A stretch of 64,000 bases of DNA from Pseudomonas sp. JQ170C (GCF_035581345.1 NZ_CP141608.1:4246501-4310500); one strand, 5' to 3'. Counted from the stretch's first letter, positions 17,603-27,518 are shown. Translations and numbers: made by a program. The notes: generated by a model not told the origin, from the letters alone.

Positions 17603-19978
17603 TCAGATTGCATCCTGACCTTCAGCGAGGAAGAACCAGGTCTCGAGCACCGAGTCCGGGTTCAACGAAACGCTCTCGATGCCCTGCTCCATCAGCCACT
17701 TGGCCAGATCAGGGTGGTCCGATGGGCCCTGGCCGCAGATGCCAATGTACTTGCCCGCCTTGTTACAGGCCTGGATGGCATTGGCCAGCAGCTTCTTGAC
17801 CGCAGGGTTACGCTCGTCGAACAGGTGAGCAATGATCCCCGAGTCACGGTCCAGCCCCAGGGTCAGCTGGGTCAGGTCGTTGGAACCGATGGAGAAGCCG
17901 TCGAAGTATTCCAGGAACTCTTCGGCGAGGATGGCGTTGGACGGCAGCTCGCACATCATGATGACGCGCAGGCCGTTTTCGCCACGGGCCAGGCCGTTTT
18001 CGGCGAGCAGGTCGACAACCTGGCTGGCTTCGCCCAGGGTGCGTACGAACGGCACCATGATCTCGACGTTGGTCAGGCCCATCTCGTTGCGTACGCGCTT
18101 GAGTGCGCGGCACTCGAGCTCGAAGCAATCGCGGAACGATTCGCTGATGTAGCGCGAAGCACCGCGGAAGCCCAGCATCGGGTTTTCCTCTTCCGGCTCG
18201 TAGAGCTTGCCGCCGATCAGGTTGGCGTATTCGTTGGACTTGAAGTCCGACAGACGCACGATGACTTTCTTCGGCCAGAACGCCGCCGCCAGGGTGCTGA
18301 TACCTTCAACCAGCTTCTCGACGTAGAAACCGACCGGGTCGTTGTAGCCGGCGATGCGCTTGTCGACGCTCTCCTTGAGCTCTGGTGGCAGGCCGGCGTA
18401 GTTCAGCAGCGCTTTGGGGTGCACACCGATCATGCGGTTGATGATGAACTCCAGACGCGCCAGGCCGACACCGGCGTTGGGCAACTGGGCAAAGTCGAAC
18501 GCACGGTCCGGGTTGCCGACGTTCATCATGATCTTGAACGGCAGGTCAGGCATCGCATCGACCGAGTTCTGGCGGATGTCAAAGCCCAGCTCGCCTTCGA
18601 AGATGAAGCCGGTATCGCCTTCGGCGCAGGAAACGGTCACGCCCTGGCCATCCTTGAGCAGCTGGGTGGCGTTGCCACAACCCACCACCGCCGGGATACC
18701 CAGTTCACGGGCGATGATCGCGGCGTGGCAGGTACGACCACCACGGTTGGTCACGATGGCGCTGGCGCGCTTCATCACCGGCTCCCAATCCGGGTCGGTC
18801 ATGTCGGAGACCAGCACGTCACCCGGCTGGACTTTGTCCATTTCGGACACGTCCTTGATGATCCGCACCTTGCCGGCGCCGATGCGCTGGCCAATGGCAC
18901 GACCTTCGGCCAGCACAGTGCCGGTTTCCTTGAGCAGGTAACGCTCCATGACATTGGCCTGGGCGCGGCTCTTCACGGTTTCAGGACGGGCCTGAACGAT
19001 GTACAGCTTGCCGTCGTCGCCGTCTTTGGCCCACTCGATGTCCATCGGGCACTTGTAGTGCTGCTCGATGATCATCGCCTGCTTGGCCAGCTCGCTGACT
19101 TCGGCGTCGCTCAGGCAGAAACGGGTGCGGTCGGCCTTGTCGACATCGACGGTCTTGACCGAACGACCGGCCTTGGCTTCTTCGCCGTAGACCATCTTGA
19201 TGGCCTTGCTGCCCAGGTTGCGGCGCAGGATGGCCGGACGGCCAGCTTGCAGGGTGCCCTTGTGAACGTAGAATTCGTCCGGGTTGACCGCACCTTGTAC
19301 GACGGTTTCACCCAGGCCGTAGGCGCCGGTGATGAAGACCACGTCACGGAAGCCCGACTCGGTGTCCAGGGTGAACATCACGCCGGCAGTACCGGTTTCC
19401 GAACGCACCATGCGCTGCACACCGGCAGACAGGGCGACCAGCTTGTGGTCGAAGCCCTGGTGGACACGGTAGGAAATGGCGCGGTCGTTGAACAGGGAAG
19501 CAAACACTTCCTTGGCGGCGCGAATGACGTTTTCCACGCCACGGATGTTCAGGAAGGTTTCCTGCTGACCGGCAAACGAGGCATCGGGCAGGTCTTCGGC
19601 GGTGGCCGAGGAACGCACGGCAACGGCCATGTTCGGGTTGCCCTGGGACATCTGCTCAAAGGCAACGCGGATTTCGCTGTTCAGGCGCTCAGGAAACTCG
19701 GCTTCCATGATCCACTGACGGATCTGGGCACCGGTCTTGGCCAGCGCGTTGACATCGTCCACATCCAGCGCATCCAGCGCTTCATGGATCTGGGCGTTCA
19801 GGCCACTCTGCTCGAGAAAATCACGGTACGCCTGAGCCGTAGTGGCAAAGCCGCCGGGAACCGATACACCGGCGCCCGCGAGGTTACTGATCATCTCGCC
19901 GAGGGATGCGTTCTTGCCCCCCACATGCTCCACATCATGGACGCCGAGCTTATCGAGGGAAACTACGTACTCTACCAA
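17603..19978 (-). CDS. ppsA: Phosphoenolpyruvate synthase
   Basis: The 791-residue enzyme converts pyruvate and ATP to PEP, AMP and phosphate, the entry to gluconeogenesis. The order is an N-terminal ATP-grasp domain ([34 protein letters not shown]), the swivelling phosphohistidine domain ([20 protein letters not shown], His near residue 417), and a C-terminal PEP barrel ([19 protein letters not shown], catalytic Cys in [12 protein letters not shown]). The frame is open to 20122, but the family begins at [11 protein letters not shown], reached by TTG 19978 with GGAGAG seven bases upstream. The gene is divergent from its regulator ppsR. Confidence 0.97.
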   Translation of the reverse strand: MVEYVVSLDKLGVHDVEHVGGKNASLGEMISNLAGAGVSVPGGFATTAQAYRDFLEQSGLNAQIHEALDALDVDDVNALAKTGAQIRQWIMEAEFPERLNSEIRVAFEQMSQGNPNMAVAVRSSATAEDLPDASFAGQQETFLNIRGVENVIRAAKEVFASLFNDRAISYRVHQGFDHKLVALSAGVQRMVRSETGTAGVMFTLDTESGFRDVVFITGAYGLGETVVQGAVNPDEFYVHKGTLQAGRPAILRRNLGSKAIKMVYGEEAKAGRSVKTVDVDKADRTRFCLSDAEVSELAKQAMIIEQHYKCPMDIEWAKDGDDGKLYIVQARPETVKSRAQANVMERYLLKETGTVLAEGRAIGQRIGAGKVRIIKDVSEMDKVQPGDVLVSDMTDPDWEPVMKRASAIVTNRGGRTCHAAIIARELGIPAVVGCGNATQLLKDGQGVTVSCAEGDTGFIFEGELGFDIRQNSVDAMPDLPFKIMMNVGNPDRAFDFAQLPNAGVGLARLEFIINRMIGVHPKALLNYAGLPPELKESVDKRIAGYNDPVGFYVEKLVEGISTLAAAFWPKKVIVRLSDFKSNEYANLIGGKLYEPEEENPMLGFRGASRYISESFRDCFELECRALKRVRNEMGLTNVEIMVPFVRTLGEASQVVDLLAENGLARGENGLRVIMMCELPSNAILAEEFLEYFDGFSIGSNDLTQLTLGLDRDSGIIAHLFDERNPAVKKLLANAIQACNKAGKYIGICGQGPSDHPDLAKWLMEQGIESVSLNPDSVLETWFFLAEGQDAI

Positions 19979-20080
19979 GGTGATCTCTCCACTAACTGTG
20001 TTGGAAAAGCTCAGGTCGCCCGCCTGCCAGCTCTGACTTGACCGGGCGCTTGTGGCCTGGACCTGGAAAATAAGTGAGAA

Positions 20081-20101
20081 TGCCGAACACCTCGTTCGGC
20101 A
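20081..20101. promoter_or_regulatory. Perfect palindrome in the ppsA/ppsR control region
   Basis: TGCCGAAC-acctc-GTTCGGCA is an 8-5-8 inverted repeat, with a further half-site ACCGAACC at 20103-20110. It lies between the divergent ppsA and ppsR starts, where a shared operator would be expected. The cognate regulator is unknown. Confidence 0.5.
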
Positions 20102-20154
20102 AACCGAACCTATCATAAACAAGATTCGTCATCAGCTTAAGGCCCAAGGCGCAA

Positions 20155-20973
20155 ATGAAACGAACTGCTTTCTTTATTTCCGACGGCACCGGCATCACGG
20201 CCGAGACGCTGGGGCAAAGCCTGCTTGCCCAATTCGATAGCATTCCGTTCAATAAATTCACACGCCCGTACATCGACAGCGTGGAAAAAGCGCGGGCCAT
20301 GGTACAACAAATCAATGCGGCCGCCGAAAGGGACGGCATGCGGCCGATCATCTTCGACACCATCGTCAATCAGGACATCCGTGAGGTGCTGGCCACGTCC
20401 AACGGCTTCATGATCGATATCTTCTCGACCTTCCTGGCCCCGCTGGAGCAGGAGCTGACCGCGCACTCTTCGTACTCGGTAGGCAAATCCCACTCCATTG
20501 GCGGCAACTCCAACTACATGGAGCGTATCGAGGCGGTCAACTTCGCCCTCGATAACGACGATGGCGCCCGCACCCACTACTACGACAAGGCCGACCTGAT
20601 CCTGGTGGGCGTATCGCGCTGCGGCAAGACCCCGACCTGCCTGTACATGGCCATGCAATTCGGTATCCGTGCGGCCAACTACCCGCTGACCGAAGACGAC
20701 ATGGAGCGCCTGCAACTGCCCCAGGCGCTGAAAAACCACCAGAACAAGTTGTTTGGCCTGACCATCGACCCGGATCGCCTGACGGCCATTCGCCATGAAC
20801 GCAAGCCCAACAGCCGCTACTCGAGCTTTGCCCAGTGCGAGTTTGAAGTACGCGAGGTAGAGAACCTGTTCCGCCGCGAAAACATCCCCAACATCAACTC
20901 CACCCATTTCTCGGTGGAAGAGATCGCGGCAAAGATCCTGGTCGAAAAAGGCGTAGAGCGCCGCTTCAAGTAG
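20155..20973 (+). CDS. ppsR: PEP synthase regulatory protein (bifunctional kinase/pyrophosphorylase)
   Basis: The 272-residue protein (YdiA/DUF299 family) regulates PEP synthase by ADP-dependent phosphorylation of a threonine next to the catalytic histidine and by phosphate-dependent removal. It begins [20 protein letters not shown] and carries the P-loop [10 protein letters not shown] near residue 152, both hallmarks of the family. It is divergent from ppsA with about 175 bases of shared control DNA. Its TAG stop (20971-20973) is the first triplet of a REP element. Confidence 0.95.
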   Translation: MKRTAFFISDGTGITAETLGQSLLAQFDSIPFNKFTRPYIDSVEKARAMVQQINAAAERDGMRPIIFDTIVNQDIREVLATSNGFMIDIFSTFLAPLEQELTAHSSYSVGKSHSIGGNSNYMERIEAVNFALDNDDGARTHYYDKADLILVGVSRCGKTPTCLYMAMQFGIRAANYPLTEDDMERLQLPQALKNHQNKLFGLTIDPDRLTAIRHERKPNSRYSSFAQCEFEVREVENLFRRENIPNINSTHFSVEEIAAKILVEKGVERRFK

Positions 20974-21038
20974 GAGCGGGCTTGCCCCGCGATACAGGGG
21001 AGCCGGCAAACCGCAATCGCGGGCCACGCCCGCTCCCA
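20971..21038. repeat. REP element pair (one diverged arm)
   Basis: TAGGAGCGGGCTTGCCCCGC at 20971 continues with GATA, and an inverted, diverged copy (ATCGCGGGCCACGCCCGCTC) lies at 21016-21038. This is the Pseudomonas REP sequence. It begins inside the ppsR stop codon. Confidence 0.9.
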
Positions 21039-21040
21039 CA

Positions 21041-21070
21041 AAAAAGCCCCGGCAAGTGCCGGGGCTTTTT
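21041..21070. terminator. Bidirectional terminator between ppsR and gdhB
   Basis: AAAAAGCCCCGGC (21041-21053) pairs with GCCGGGGCTTTTT (21058-21070) around AAGT. The 13-bp stem has A- and T-runs on both sides and separates two convergent genes. Confidence 0.95.
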
Positions 21071-21085
21071 CATTTCAGCTCAGAC

Positions 21086-24000
21086 TCAGGACGGCACCAC
21101 CGCCGCCTGCCCGCTCATGGCCAGATCCACCAGTTCGCGGTTGGCTACCGCATACATGGCGTAATCGGTACCGGTCGCGGCCCGCAGATCGTCAAGCATG
21201 GCGCGCCAGCGTTCGACCATCACGCGGTGTTGCTCCATCCACAAGGCCACCCGTGCGTCCATGTCTTCAGGGGCATCGACCATCTGCAGGACCGAGATGG
21301 TGATCGCCCGCTGCTGCAAGTCGATGTCATCGCGGAAGGCCTCGCGGGCCAGGGCTTGCCAGTTGTTTTCAACCGACAGATTACTGATTTCCTGCAGGTA
21401 CCAGGTCAGGTCCAGTGCACTGCCGACGGCGAAGAAGGCCTTGGCCACTTCGGCCGGGTCCTGGCCAGTGACGTCGGACGCCTCGATGATTGGCAGCAAG
21501 GTGTACAGGTGGGTGGTACCGGCAACCATGCGCGCCAGCAATTCCGGCACTCCGGCCTCGACGAAGCCCTGGTAGCGGGTCATCCAGCGCTGGCGGGTCG
21601 GCCCCTCCAGCAGTTCGTCGAGTTTCAGCCCCAGCTGCGCGATCTTCGGCCCGAAGTGCGCTACGTCGCGACCGGCATCCTGCTCGTTGCGGCGGCTGCG
21701 CAGGAACCAGCGCGTGGCCCGACGTCCCAGGCGCATCAGCTCGTCCATCAGGGTCAGCTGGATTTCAGCCGGCACCTGGTAGTCCAGCGCCTCGATCTGA
21801 CGGAACCAGTGCGGCAGGTGGAAGATGTCACGCACGATCACATAGGCGCCGGCAACGTTCGCCGGGCTCATGCCAGTGGACTCCTTCAGGCGCTGGACGA
21901 AGGTGATGCCCATGTTGTTGACCAGATCGTTGGCAATCTGGGTGCTGACGATTTCGCGCTTGAGGCGGTGGCGGCGCATGGCCTCGGCGAACTTGTTGAC
22001 CAGCGACGGCGGGAACGCGGTTTCCATGTCGCGGGTCAGGTAGTCGTCATCAGGCACCAACGACTTGAGCAACGCTTCCTTGAGGTCGATCTTGCTGTAC
22101 GAGATCAGCACCGACAATTCGGCACGGGTCAGGCCCTGGTTGGCGGCAATGCGCTCGGCCAACTGCTCTTCGGTCGGCAGGAACTCGATGGCACGGTCCA
22201 GCTTGCCGCGGCTTTCCAGGTCTGCCATCAGCCGCTTGTACTCGGCAATGCGCTCCCGGGCACGACGGGCAGCCAGCGACAACGCCTGGGTCTGCTTGTA
22301 GTTGTTGCCCAGCACCAGGCCGGACACTTCGTCGGTCATGCTACCCAGCAGCTGGTTACGCTGCTTCTCGGTCATGTCGCCGGCCTGCACCACTTCATTG
22401 AGCAGGATCTTGATATTGACCTCATGGTCCGAGCAGTCCACACCACCGGCGTTGTCGATGAAGTCGGTGTTGGTGGCGCCGCCGTTGAGACCGAATTCGA
22501 CCCGGCCCAACTGGGTCATGCCCAGGTTGCCGCCCTCGCCCACCACCTTGCAGCGCAACTCATTGCCGTCAACGCGCAAGGCGTCGTTGGCCTTGTCACC
22601 GACATCGGCGTGGCTTTCCTCACTGGACTTGACGTACGTGCCGATACCGCCGTTCCAGAGCAGGTCAACCGGTGCCTTGAGCAGTGCATTGAGCAGCTCG
22701 GTCGGGGTCAGCTTGTCGGCCTCGATGGCAAAGCGCTCTTTCATCTGCGGGGTGATCGCGATGCTTTTTGCGCTGCGCGGGAAGATCCCGCCGCCTTCGG
22801 ACATGATGCTGGTGTCGTAATCGCTCCAGGCCGAACGCGGCAGGTCGAACAGGCGCTTGCGCTCGGCAAAGCTGCTGGCCGGCTCCGGGTTCGGGTCGAT
22901 GAAGATGTGCAGGTGGTTGAACGCGGCCACCAGCTGCAGCTTGTCCGACATCAGCAAGCCGTTGCCGAACACGTCACCGGCCATGTCGCCCACGCCCACC
23001 ACGGTGATCGGGTCTTCCTGGACGTTGATGCCGCGCTCACGGAAGTGACGCTGCACACCGACCCAGGCGCCCCGGGCAGTGATGCCCATTTTCTTGTGGT
23101 CGTAACCGGCCGAGCCGCCGGAGGCGAACGCATCACCCAGCCAGAAGCCGTAGTCGATGGCGATGCCGTTGGCGATATCGGAGAAGGTCGCGGTGCCTTT
23201 GTCGGCCGCCACCACCAGGTACGGGTCGTCATCGTCGTGACGCACGACATTGGCCGGCGGCACCAGGGCGCCGTCCTTGAGATTGTCAGTGATGTCCAGC
23301 AGGCCGGAAATGAAGATCCGGTAGCAGGCGATGCCTTCGGCCTGGATCTCGTCGCGGCTGCCGCCCAGGGGCAGGCGGCGCGGCAGGAAGCCGCCCTTGG
23401 CACCGACTGGAACGATGACCGAGTTCTTCACCTGCTGGGCTTTTACCAGGCCCAGCACTTCGGTACGGAAGTCTTCCTCGCGGTCCGACCAGCGCAGGCC
23501 GCCACGGGCCACGTTGCCAAAGCGCAGGTGGACGCCCTCGACACGCGGGGAGTAGACAAAAATCTCGAACTTGGGCACAGGCTTGGGCAGTTCGGGAATC
23601 AGCTTGGGGTTGAACTTGAAGCTGAAGTACGACTTGGCCTGGCCCTGGGCGTCGGTCTGGTAGAAGTTGGTACGCAGGGTGGCCTTGATCAGGTCCAGGT
23701 AGCGACGCAGGATGCGGTCTTCGTTGAGCACCTGGACATCATCCAGTGCCGTGAGGATCGCCTGCTCCAGGCGTTGCTGCTTGTCGTCGAGGTCTTCGCC
23801 GGTGAGTTTGCGCGCCAGGTAGAAGCGGGTCTTGAACAACCGGGTCAGCTCGCGAGCGATGTCGGTGTGGTTGTTCAGGGTGCTGGCGATATAGCCAAGA
23901 TCGAAGCCCAGGCGGATCTGCTTGAGGTAGCGGGCATAGGCACGCAGCAGCGCCACATCGCGCCACGGCAGGCCGGCCGTCAGTACCAGACGGTTGAAGG

Positions 24001-25951
24001 CGTCGTTTTCCGCATCGCCATTGACGATATGGACAAACGCATCCTGCAGGGTGTCGTTGAGTTGCTGGATGTCCAGGTTCAGGCCTTCGCTGTAGGTGAA
24101 GGCAAAATCATGAATCCAGAACTCGCGGCCATTGGCATGGAGCAGGCGGTACGGGAACTCGCCCAGCACACGCAGGCCAAGGTTTTCCAGAATCGGCAGC
24201 ACGTCCGAGAGCGCCAGCGGGGTGTCGGCGTGGTACAGCTTGCAATGCAGCTGTTGTTTACCGCCGTGGGTCAGCGGCTGGTAGAAGCTCATCACCAGCG
24301 GCTTGCGCTCGGACAGGGTCAGCACATGCTGCATGTCGACCACGGCCGAGTGGGCGGCGAAGCGCTCACGGTAGCCCGCCGGGAAACCTTTCGGGAAGTC
24401 GGCCAGGACATTGGTGCCCTGGGCTTCACCGAAGCTCTCGACGGTCAGGCTGGCATAGTCGTCCTGCCATGAACGGCAGGCCTGGATGACTTCGTTTTCC
24501 AGTTGCTGCGGGTCGATGTCGATGCGGTTCTTCGGATCGACGCGCAGAATCAGCTGCACGCGGGCCAGCACCGACTCGGAGAAGAAGGTCCAGAACTCGC
24601 AATCGCTGGCCTTGAGGCGCTCCATCAGCACCTGCTGGATCTTCTGGCGCACCTCGGTGGAGTAGATGTCACGCGGCACATAGGCCAGGCAGTAGCAGAA
24701 GCGGCCGTACGGGTCCTTGCGCAGGAACACGCGGATCTTGTTGCGCTCCTGGATCTGCACGATCGACATCACGGTGGTGAACAGCTCGTCGATCGGGGTC
24801 TGGAACAGGTCGTCGCGCGGCAGCACTTCCAGGACCTGCGCCAGTTCCTTGCCCAGGTGTGCCTTGGGGTCGAAATGCGAGCGACGCTCGACTTCGGCCA
24901 CTTTGCCACGGATGTAGGGGATGTTGCGGACGCTCTCGCCGTACACCGAAGAGGTGTACAGGCCCATGAAACGGCATTCCTTGATGACCTTGCCGTCGGC
25001 ATCCAGCTGGCGGATCGACACGTAGTCGGGGTACGCCGGGCGGTGTACACGGCTTGGGTAAGCCGCCTTGGCAAACGACAGCAGCAGCGGCTCGTTGAGA
25101 TAGTTAACGGCGTAGTCTTCGATGCGCAGGTCTTCGGCGGTCAGGCCGGCACGCAGCAGGCGGGTCAGGCCGAGGAAGGAGTTTTCGTCATACACCAGCT
25201 GGCCGCCCTGGGCATCGCCATGGACCACGAACTCTTCATAACCGAGGAAGGTGAAATGATTGCCCAGCAGCCATTCGAGGAAGGCGCTGACTTCAGTCTT
25301 TTCACCCTGGGCCGGGGCATACGGGGTTTGCTCGACCAGCGCGGCGATTTCACGCAGTTTGGCCTTCATCGGCTCGAAATCGGCAACGGCAACGCGTACT
25401 TCGGCCAGCACCTGCTCCAACTCGCGGGTGAGCACGTTGAGCTCGGCGTTGTTGGCGCAGCGGTCGATTTCCAGGTACATCAGCGACTCTTGCAGCACGC
25501 CCTCGCCCTGGGTGCCCTTGGGCAGGATTTCCAGCAGCTCGCCCTTGGCCCCGCGACGCACGCTCAGTACGGTGGTCTGCAGGGTATGGATGCTGTAGCC
25601 GCGGCGATTGAGCTCGGTGCGGACCGAGTCGACCAGAAAAGGCAGGTCATGGTGCAGGACTTCGACCGCCGTGTGGGTCGACTGCCAGCCATGGCGCTCG
25701 TAATCGGGGTTGTAGACGTGAACTTCAGGCTTGGTGTGATCGAAACGTTCGATGATGCGCCAGGCAGAGAGGGTGCAACCGGCCAGGTCCGACATGCGGC
25801 GCTGGGTGAGTTCGTCAAGAGAGATGATGCCGAAGAACTGTTCGGCGAACAGCGCCACTTGTGGCAGTGCCTGTTCGCTGATGTGCTGCGCCAGCGCCGC
25901 TTGCAGTTGATGCTGGAAGTCGGCCTTGCTGGCTGCGGTGAAAAACGCCAT
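21086..25951 (-). CDS. gdhB: NAD-specific glutamate dehydrogenase, 180-kDa class
   Basis: The 1621-residue protein has the size of the large catabolic NAD-GDH (L_180 class) found in Pseudomonas and actinobacteria. It deaminates glutamate to 2-oxoglutarate and ammonia with NAD. Long N-terminal regulatory regions precede the catalytic core. The substrate-lysine motif PVGAKGGF is near residue 850 and the dinucleotide-binding stretch VVGVGDMAGDVFGNG near 985. A C-terminal helical extension follows (LSVLISYSKIDLKEALL). In P. aeruginosa the enzyme is allosteric and arginine-induced; nothing here shows its regulation. It forms a single-gene unit. Confidence 0.97.
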   Translation of the reverse strand: MAFFTAASKADFQHQLQAALAQHISEQALPQVALFAEQFFGIISLDELTQRRMSDLAGCTLSAWRIIERFDHTKPEVHVYNPDYERHGWQSTHTAVEVLHHDLPFLVDSVRTELNRRGYSIHTLQTTVLSVRRGAKGELLEILPKGTQGEGVLQESLMYLEIDRCANNAELNVLTRELEQVLAEVRVAVADFEPMKAKLREIAALVEQTPYAPAQGEKTEVSAFLEWLLGNHFTFLGYEEFVVHGDAQGGQLVYDENSFLGLTRLLRAGLTAEDLRIEDYAVNYLNEPLLLSFAKAAYPSRVHRPAYPDYVSIRQLDADGKVIKECRFMGLYTSSVYGESVRNIPYIRGKVAEVERRSHFDPKAHLGKELAQVLEVLPRDDLFQTPIDELFTTVMSIVQIQERNKIRVFLRKDPYGRFCYCLAYVPRDIYSTEVRQKIQQVLMERLKASDCEFWTFFSESVLARVQLILRVDPKNRIDIDPQQLENEVIQACRSWQDDYASLTVESFGEAQGTNVLADFPKGFPAGYRERFAAHSAVVDMQHVLTLSERKPLVMSFYQPLTHGGKQQLHCKLYHADTPLALSDVLPILENLGLRVLGEFPYRLLHANGREFWIHDFAFTYSEGLNLDIQQLNDTLQDAFVHIVNGDAENDAFNRLVLTAGLPWRDVALLRAYARYLKQIRLGFDLGYIASTLNNHTDIARELTRLFKTRFYLARKLTGEDLDDKQQRLEQAILTALDDVQVLNEDRILRRYLDLIKATLRTNFYQTDAQGQAKSYFSFKFNPKLIPELPKPVPKFEIFVYSPRVEGVHLRFGNVARGGLRWSDREEDFRTEVLGLVKAQQVKNSVIVPVGAKGGFLPRRLPLGGSRDEIQAEGIACYRIFISGLLDITDNLKDGALVPPANVVRHDDDDPYLVVAADKGTATFSDIANGIAIDYGFWLGDAFASGGSAGYDHKKMGITARGAWVGVQRHFRERGINVQEDPITVVGVGDMAGDVFGNGLLMSDKLQLVAAFNHLHIFIDPNPEPASSFAERKRLFDLPRSAWSDYDTSIMSEGGGIFPRSAKSIAITPQMKERFAIEADKLTPTELLNALLKAPVDLLWNGGIGTYVKSSEESHADVGDKANDALRVDGNELRCKVVGEGGNLGMTQLGRVEFGLNGGATNTDFIDNAGGVDCSDHEVNIKILLNEVVQAGDMTEKQRNQLLGSMTDEVSGLVLGNNYKQTQALSLAARRARERIAEYKRLMADLESRGKLDRAIEFLPTEEQLAERIAANQGLTRAELSVLISYSKIDLKEALLKSLVPDDDYLTRDMETAFPPSLVNKFAEAMRRHRLKREIVSTQIANDLVNNMGITFVQRLKESTGMSPANVAGAYVIVRDIFHLPHWFRQIEALDYQVPAEIQLTLMDELMRLGRRATRWFLRSRRNEQDAGRDVAHFGPKIAQLGLKLDELLEGPTRQRWMTRYQGFVEAGVPELLARMVAGTTHLYTLLPIIEASDVTGQDPAEVAKAFFAVGSALDLTWYLQEISNLSVENNWQALAREAFRDDIDLQQRAITISVLQMVDAPEDMDARVALWMEQHRVMVERWRAMLDDLRAATGTDYAMYAVANRELVDLAMSGQAAVVPS

Positions 25952-26299
25952 CTGTGGTACTCCGCTTGGGCTTTGTTATGGAGTGAAGCGTCGTGCGCGT
26001 CCGCCGTATACGGATCAACGATAGCCAACCCGTAGCCGAAAGACGGTAAAACCGGAAGAACAGGTGCAAAACGCGACTCACGGGTCACATCCCCCCTTCC
26101 ACGGATGGGCATCTGCAAAGACGACTGCGCCAGAGGGGCTGTGTCTTTACGGGTGTCCATCGACAGCGCAGCTTAACGAGTGCCCGCCCGCCCCTGCTTG
26201 CGGTGCTGCGACATATTCGGACATTGAGGTGCAACAGCCCGTTTATCCGGGGGCCGAAGACTGGCAGAATCGTGTTTCAACTTATTTATCGAGTCGCCC
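25952..26299. other. 348-bp intergenic region, gdhB upstream
   Basis: No gene, repeat or clear hairpin was found. The region separates the divergent gdhB and the small acidic gene at 26300, so it must hold both promoters, but I see no convincing -35/-10 pair. Short open frames here have no family resemblance. Confidence 0.5.
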
Positions 26300-26653
26300 A
26301 TGCAACTGACCACCGCCCTGCTCTTCGCCACCCCTTGCGATGATGAAGAAGACAACATGGCCACCCTGTGCTGCCACAGTGACAAGGGCCAGATGTTCCT
26401 CATGACCCGCTACCCGGACGAAGACACGGTGGACATCACCCTGGACGACGAGCCCTGCACTGTCGATGGCCTCAAGGTCACCCTGAGCGCCAGCCGCCTG
26501 CTGATCGAAGTGGCACCGGGCGATGCCGACGTGTTCAACGGCGATGATCACCTCGAGATCACCCTGAGCAGCGATGGCACCGACCTGGCCGAGGTCGAAG
26601 AGACCCTGCACAACATCCTCCAGGGCACCGGCACCTACGTCAGCGAGCTGTAA
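26300..26653 (+). CDS. Small acidic protein, conserved hypothetical
   Basis: The 117-residue cytoplasmic protein is very acidic (DDEEDN, YPDEDTVDITLDDEP, NGDDHLEITLSSDGTDLAEVEE) and has an alternating pattern suggesting a small beta-rich fold. I do not recognise the family. Coding character is good: GC-rich third positions and no competing frame. It lies 60 bases before lhgR, but the promoter of lhgR lies in that gap, so a functional link is not implied. No strong ribosome binding site is visible before ATG 26300. Confidence 0.75.
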   Translation: MQLTTALLFATPCDDEEDNMATLCCHSDKGQMFLMTRYPDEDTVDITLDDEPCTVDGLKVTLSASRLLIEVAPGDADVFNGDDHLEITLSSDGTDLAEVEETLHNILQGTGTYVSEL

Positions 26654-26669
26654 TCGGCGCTGCGGTTTC

Positions 26670-26698
26670 TTGACAAGGAACCGCGCCAAAGGCATTGT
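26670..26698 (+). promoter_or_regulatory. Probable lhgR promoter
   Basis: TTGACA (26670-26675) and CATTGT (26693-26698) are 17 bases apart. The -35 is perfect and the -10 weak. The -10 is overlapped by the palindrome at 26695-26705, an arrangement suited to autorepression. Confidence 0.6.
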
Positions 26699-26711
26699 CT
26701 GACAACCTGAT
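26695..26711 (+). promoter_or_regulatory. Candidate LhgR operator 1
   Basis: TTGTC-T-GACAA is a perfect palindrome at 26695-26705, of the GT...AC type bound by FadR-subfamily GntR proteins. The 15-base word GTCTGACAACCTGAT (26697-26711) recurs exactly before lhgO at 27502-27516. Confidence 0.7.
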
Positions 26712-26713
26712 TA

Positions 26714-27439
26714 ATGAGCAATACCCCCATGCTTGAGCTTCAGCGCCCCGATACGCTGGTCGAACGCGTCGTCGGTGCCATCCGTGCAGAGATCGACTCC
26801 GGACGCCTGGCGGCCGAATCGCGCCTGCCCACCGAACAGCAACTGGCCGAACAGCTGAACGTCAGCCGTTCGGTGGTGCGCGAGGCGGTGGCCCAGCTCA
26901 AGGCCGATGGTGTATTGATCGCGCGCCGGGGCCTGGGCTCGTACATTTCGCAAACCCCGACCGGCACCGTGTTCCGCTTCCCCGCTACCCAGGGCCGCAG
27001 CCCGGACCTGGTGCAGATGTTTGAAGTGCGCCTGTGGATCGAAACCCAGGCCGCCTCCGTTGCCGCCCAGCGCCGCGATGCCGGGGACCTGGCGCGCATG
27101 AACACCGCCCTGCAAGAGATGCTCGACAAGCGCAGCGACTTTGCCGCCGCTGCTGCCGCCGACGTCGCCTTCCACCGCGCCATCGCCGAAGCCAGCAAAA
27201 ACGATTACTTCATTGCCTTCCACGACTTTCTTCGCGGGCAACTGGCTGCCGCGCGCAAGACTGCCTGGGAAAACTCCGCCGCCCACTCGGTGGGAGGTTC
27301 GGCCGATGCCAACCGTGAACACCAGGCGTTGTACCAGGCCATTGCCGACGGCGACCATCATGCAGCAGCCGCCTGCGCCGAAGCCCACCTGCGCGCATCG
27401 GCCAAACGCCTGAAGCTGGATTTGCCAAGTATCGACTGA
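26714..27439 (+). CDS. lhgR: GntR-family (FadR type) repressor of L-2-hydroxyglutarate catabolism
   Basis: The 241-residue regulator has an N-terminal winged helix (DTLVERVVGAIRAEIDSGRL, LPTEQQLAEQLNVSRSVVREAV) and a C-terminal FCD ligand-binding domain with its metal-site residues spread through 80-235 (VRLWIETQAAS, ADVAFHRAIAEAS, EHQALYQAIADGDHHAA). Its place just before lhgO matches the described LhgR repressor of Pseudomonas putida, which responds to L-2-hydroxyglutarate. A palindromic operator overlaps its promoter, and a terminator follows the gene. ATG 26714 lacks a clear ribosome binding site; ATG 26729 is an alternative start. Confidence 0.85.
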   Translation: MSNTPMLELQRPDTLVERVVGAIRAEIDSGRLAAESRLPTEQQLAEQLNVSRSVVREAVAQLKADGVLIARRGLGSYISQTPTGTVFRFPATQGRSPDLVQMFEVRLWIETQAASVAAQRRDAGDLARMNTALQEMLDKRSDFAAAAAADVAFHRAIAEASKNDYFIAFHDFLRGQLAAARKTAWENSAAHSVGGSADANREHQALYQAIADGDHHAAAACAEAHLRASAKRLKLDLPSID

Positions 27440-27462
27440 CCCTTTGATTTTCCGTATAGAGC

Positions 27463-27489
27463 GGGCGCTGGTGCACAGCGCCCTTTTGT
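27463..27489 (+). terminator. Rho-independent terminator after lhgR
   Basis: GGGCGCTG (27463-27470) pairs with CAGCGCCC (27476-27483) around GTGCA, followed by TTTTGTTT. It separates lhgR from lhgO, so lhgO needs its own promoter. Confidence 0.9.
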
Positions 27490-27518
27490 TTGACCTACTT
27501 AGTCTGACAACCTGATAA
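27490..27518 (+). promoter_or_regulatory. Probable lhgO promoter with LhgR operator 2 in the spacer
   Basis: TTGACC (27490-27495) and TGATAA (27513-27518) are 17 bases apart. The word GTCTGACAACCTGAT, identical to that before lhgR, occupies 27502-27516, so a bound repressor would block RNA polymerase. Confidence 0.65.

Noticed and set aside
21056..24472. 1138-codon open frame on the plus strand opposite gdhB
   Set aside because: It is the antisense shadow of gdhB in GC-rich DNA. Its product is rich in His, Gln, Val and Arg without recognisable domains, while gdhB is a clear family member.
26064..26309. Short open frame in the gdhB upstream region
   Set aside because: 81 residues with no family resemblance or ribosome binding site; it overlaps the start of the better supported gene at 26300.
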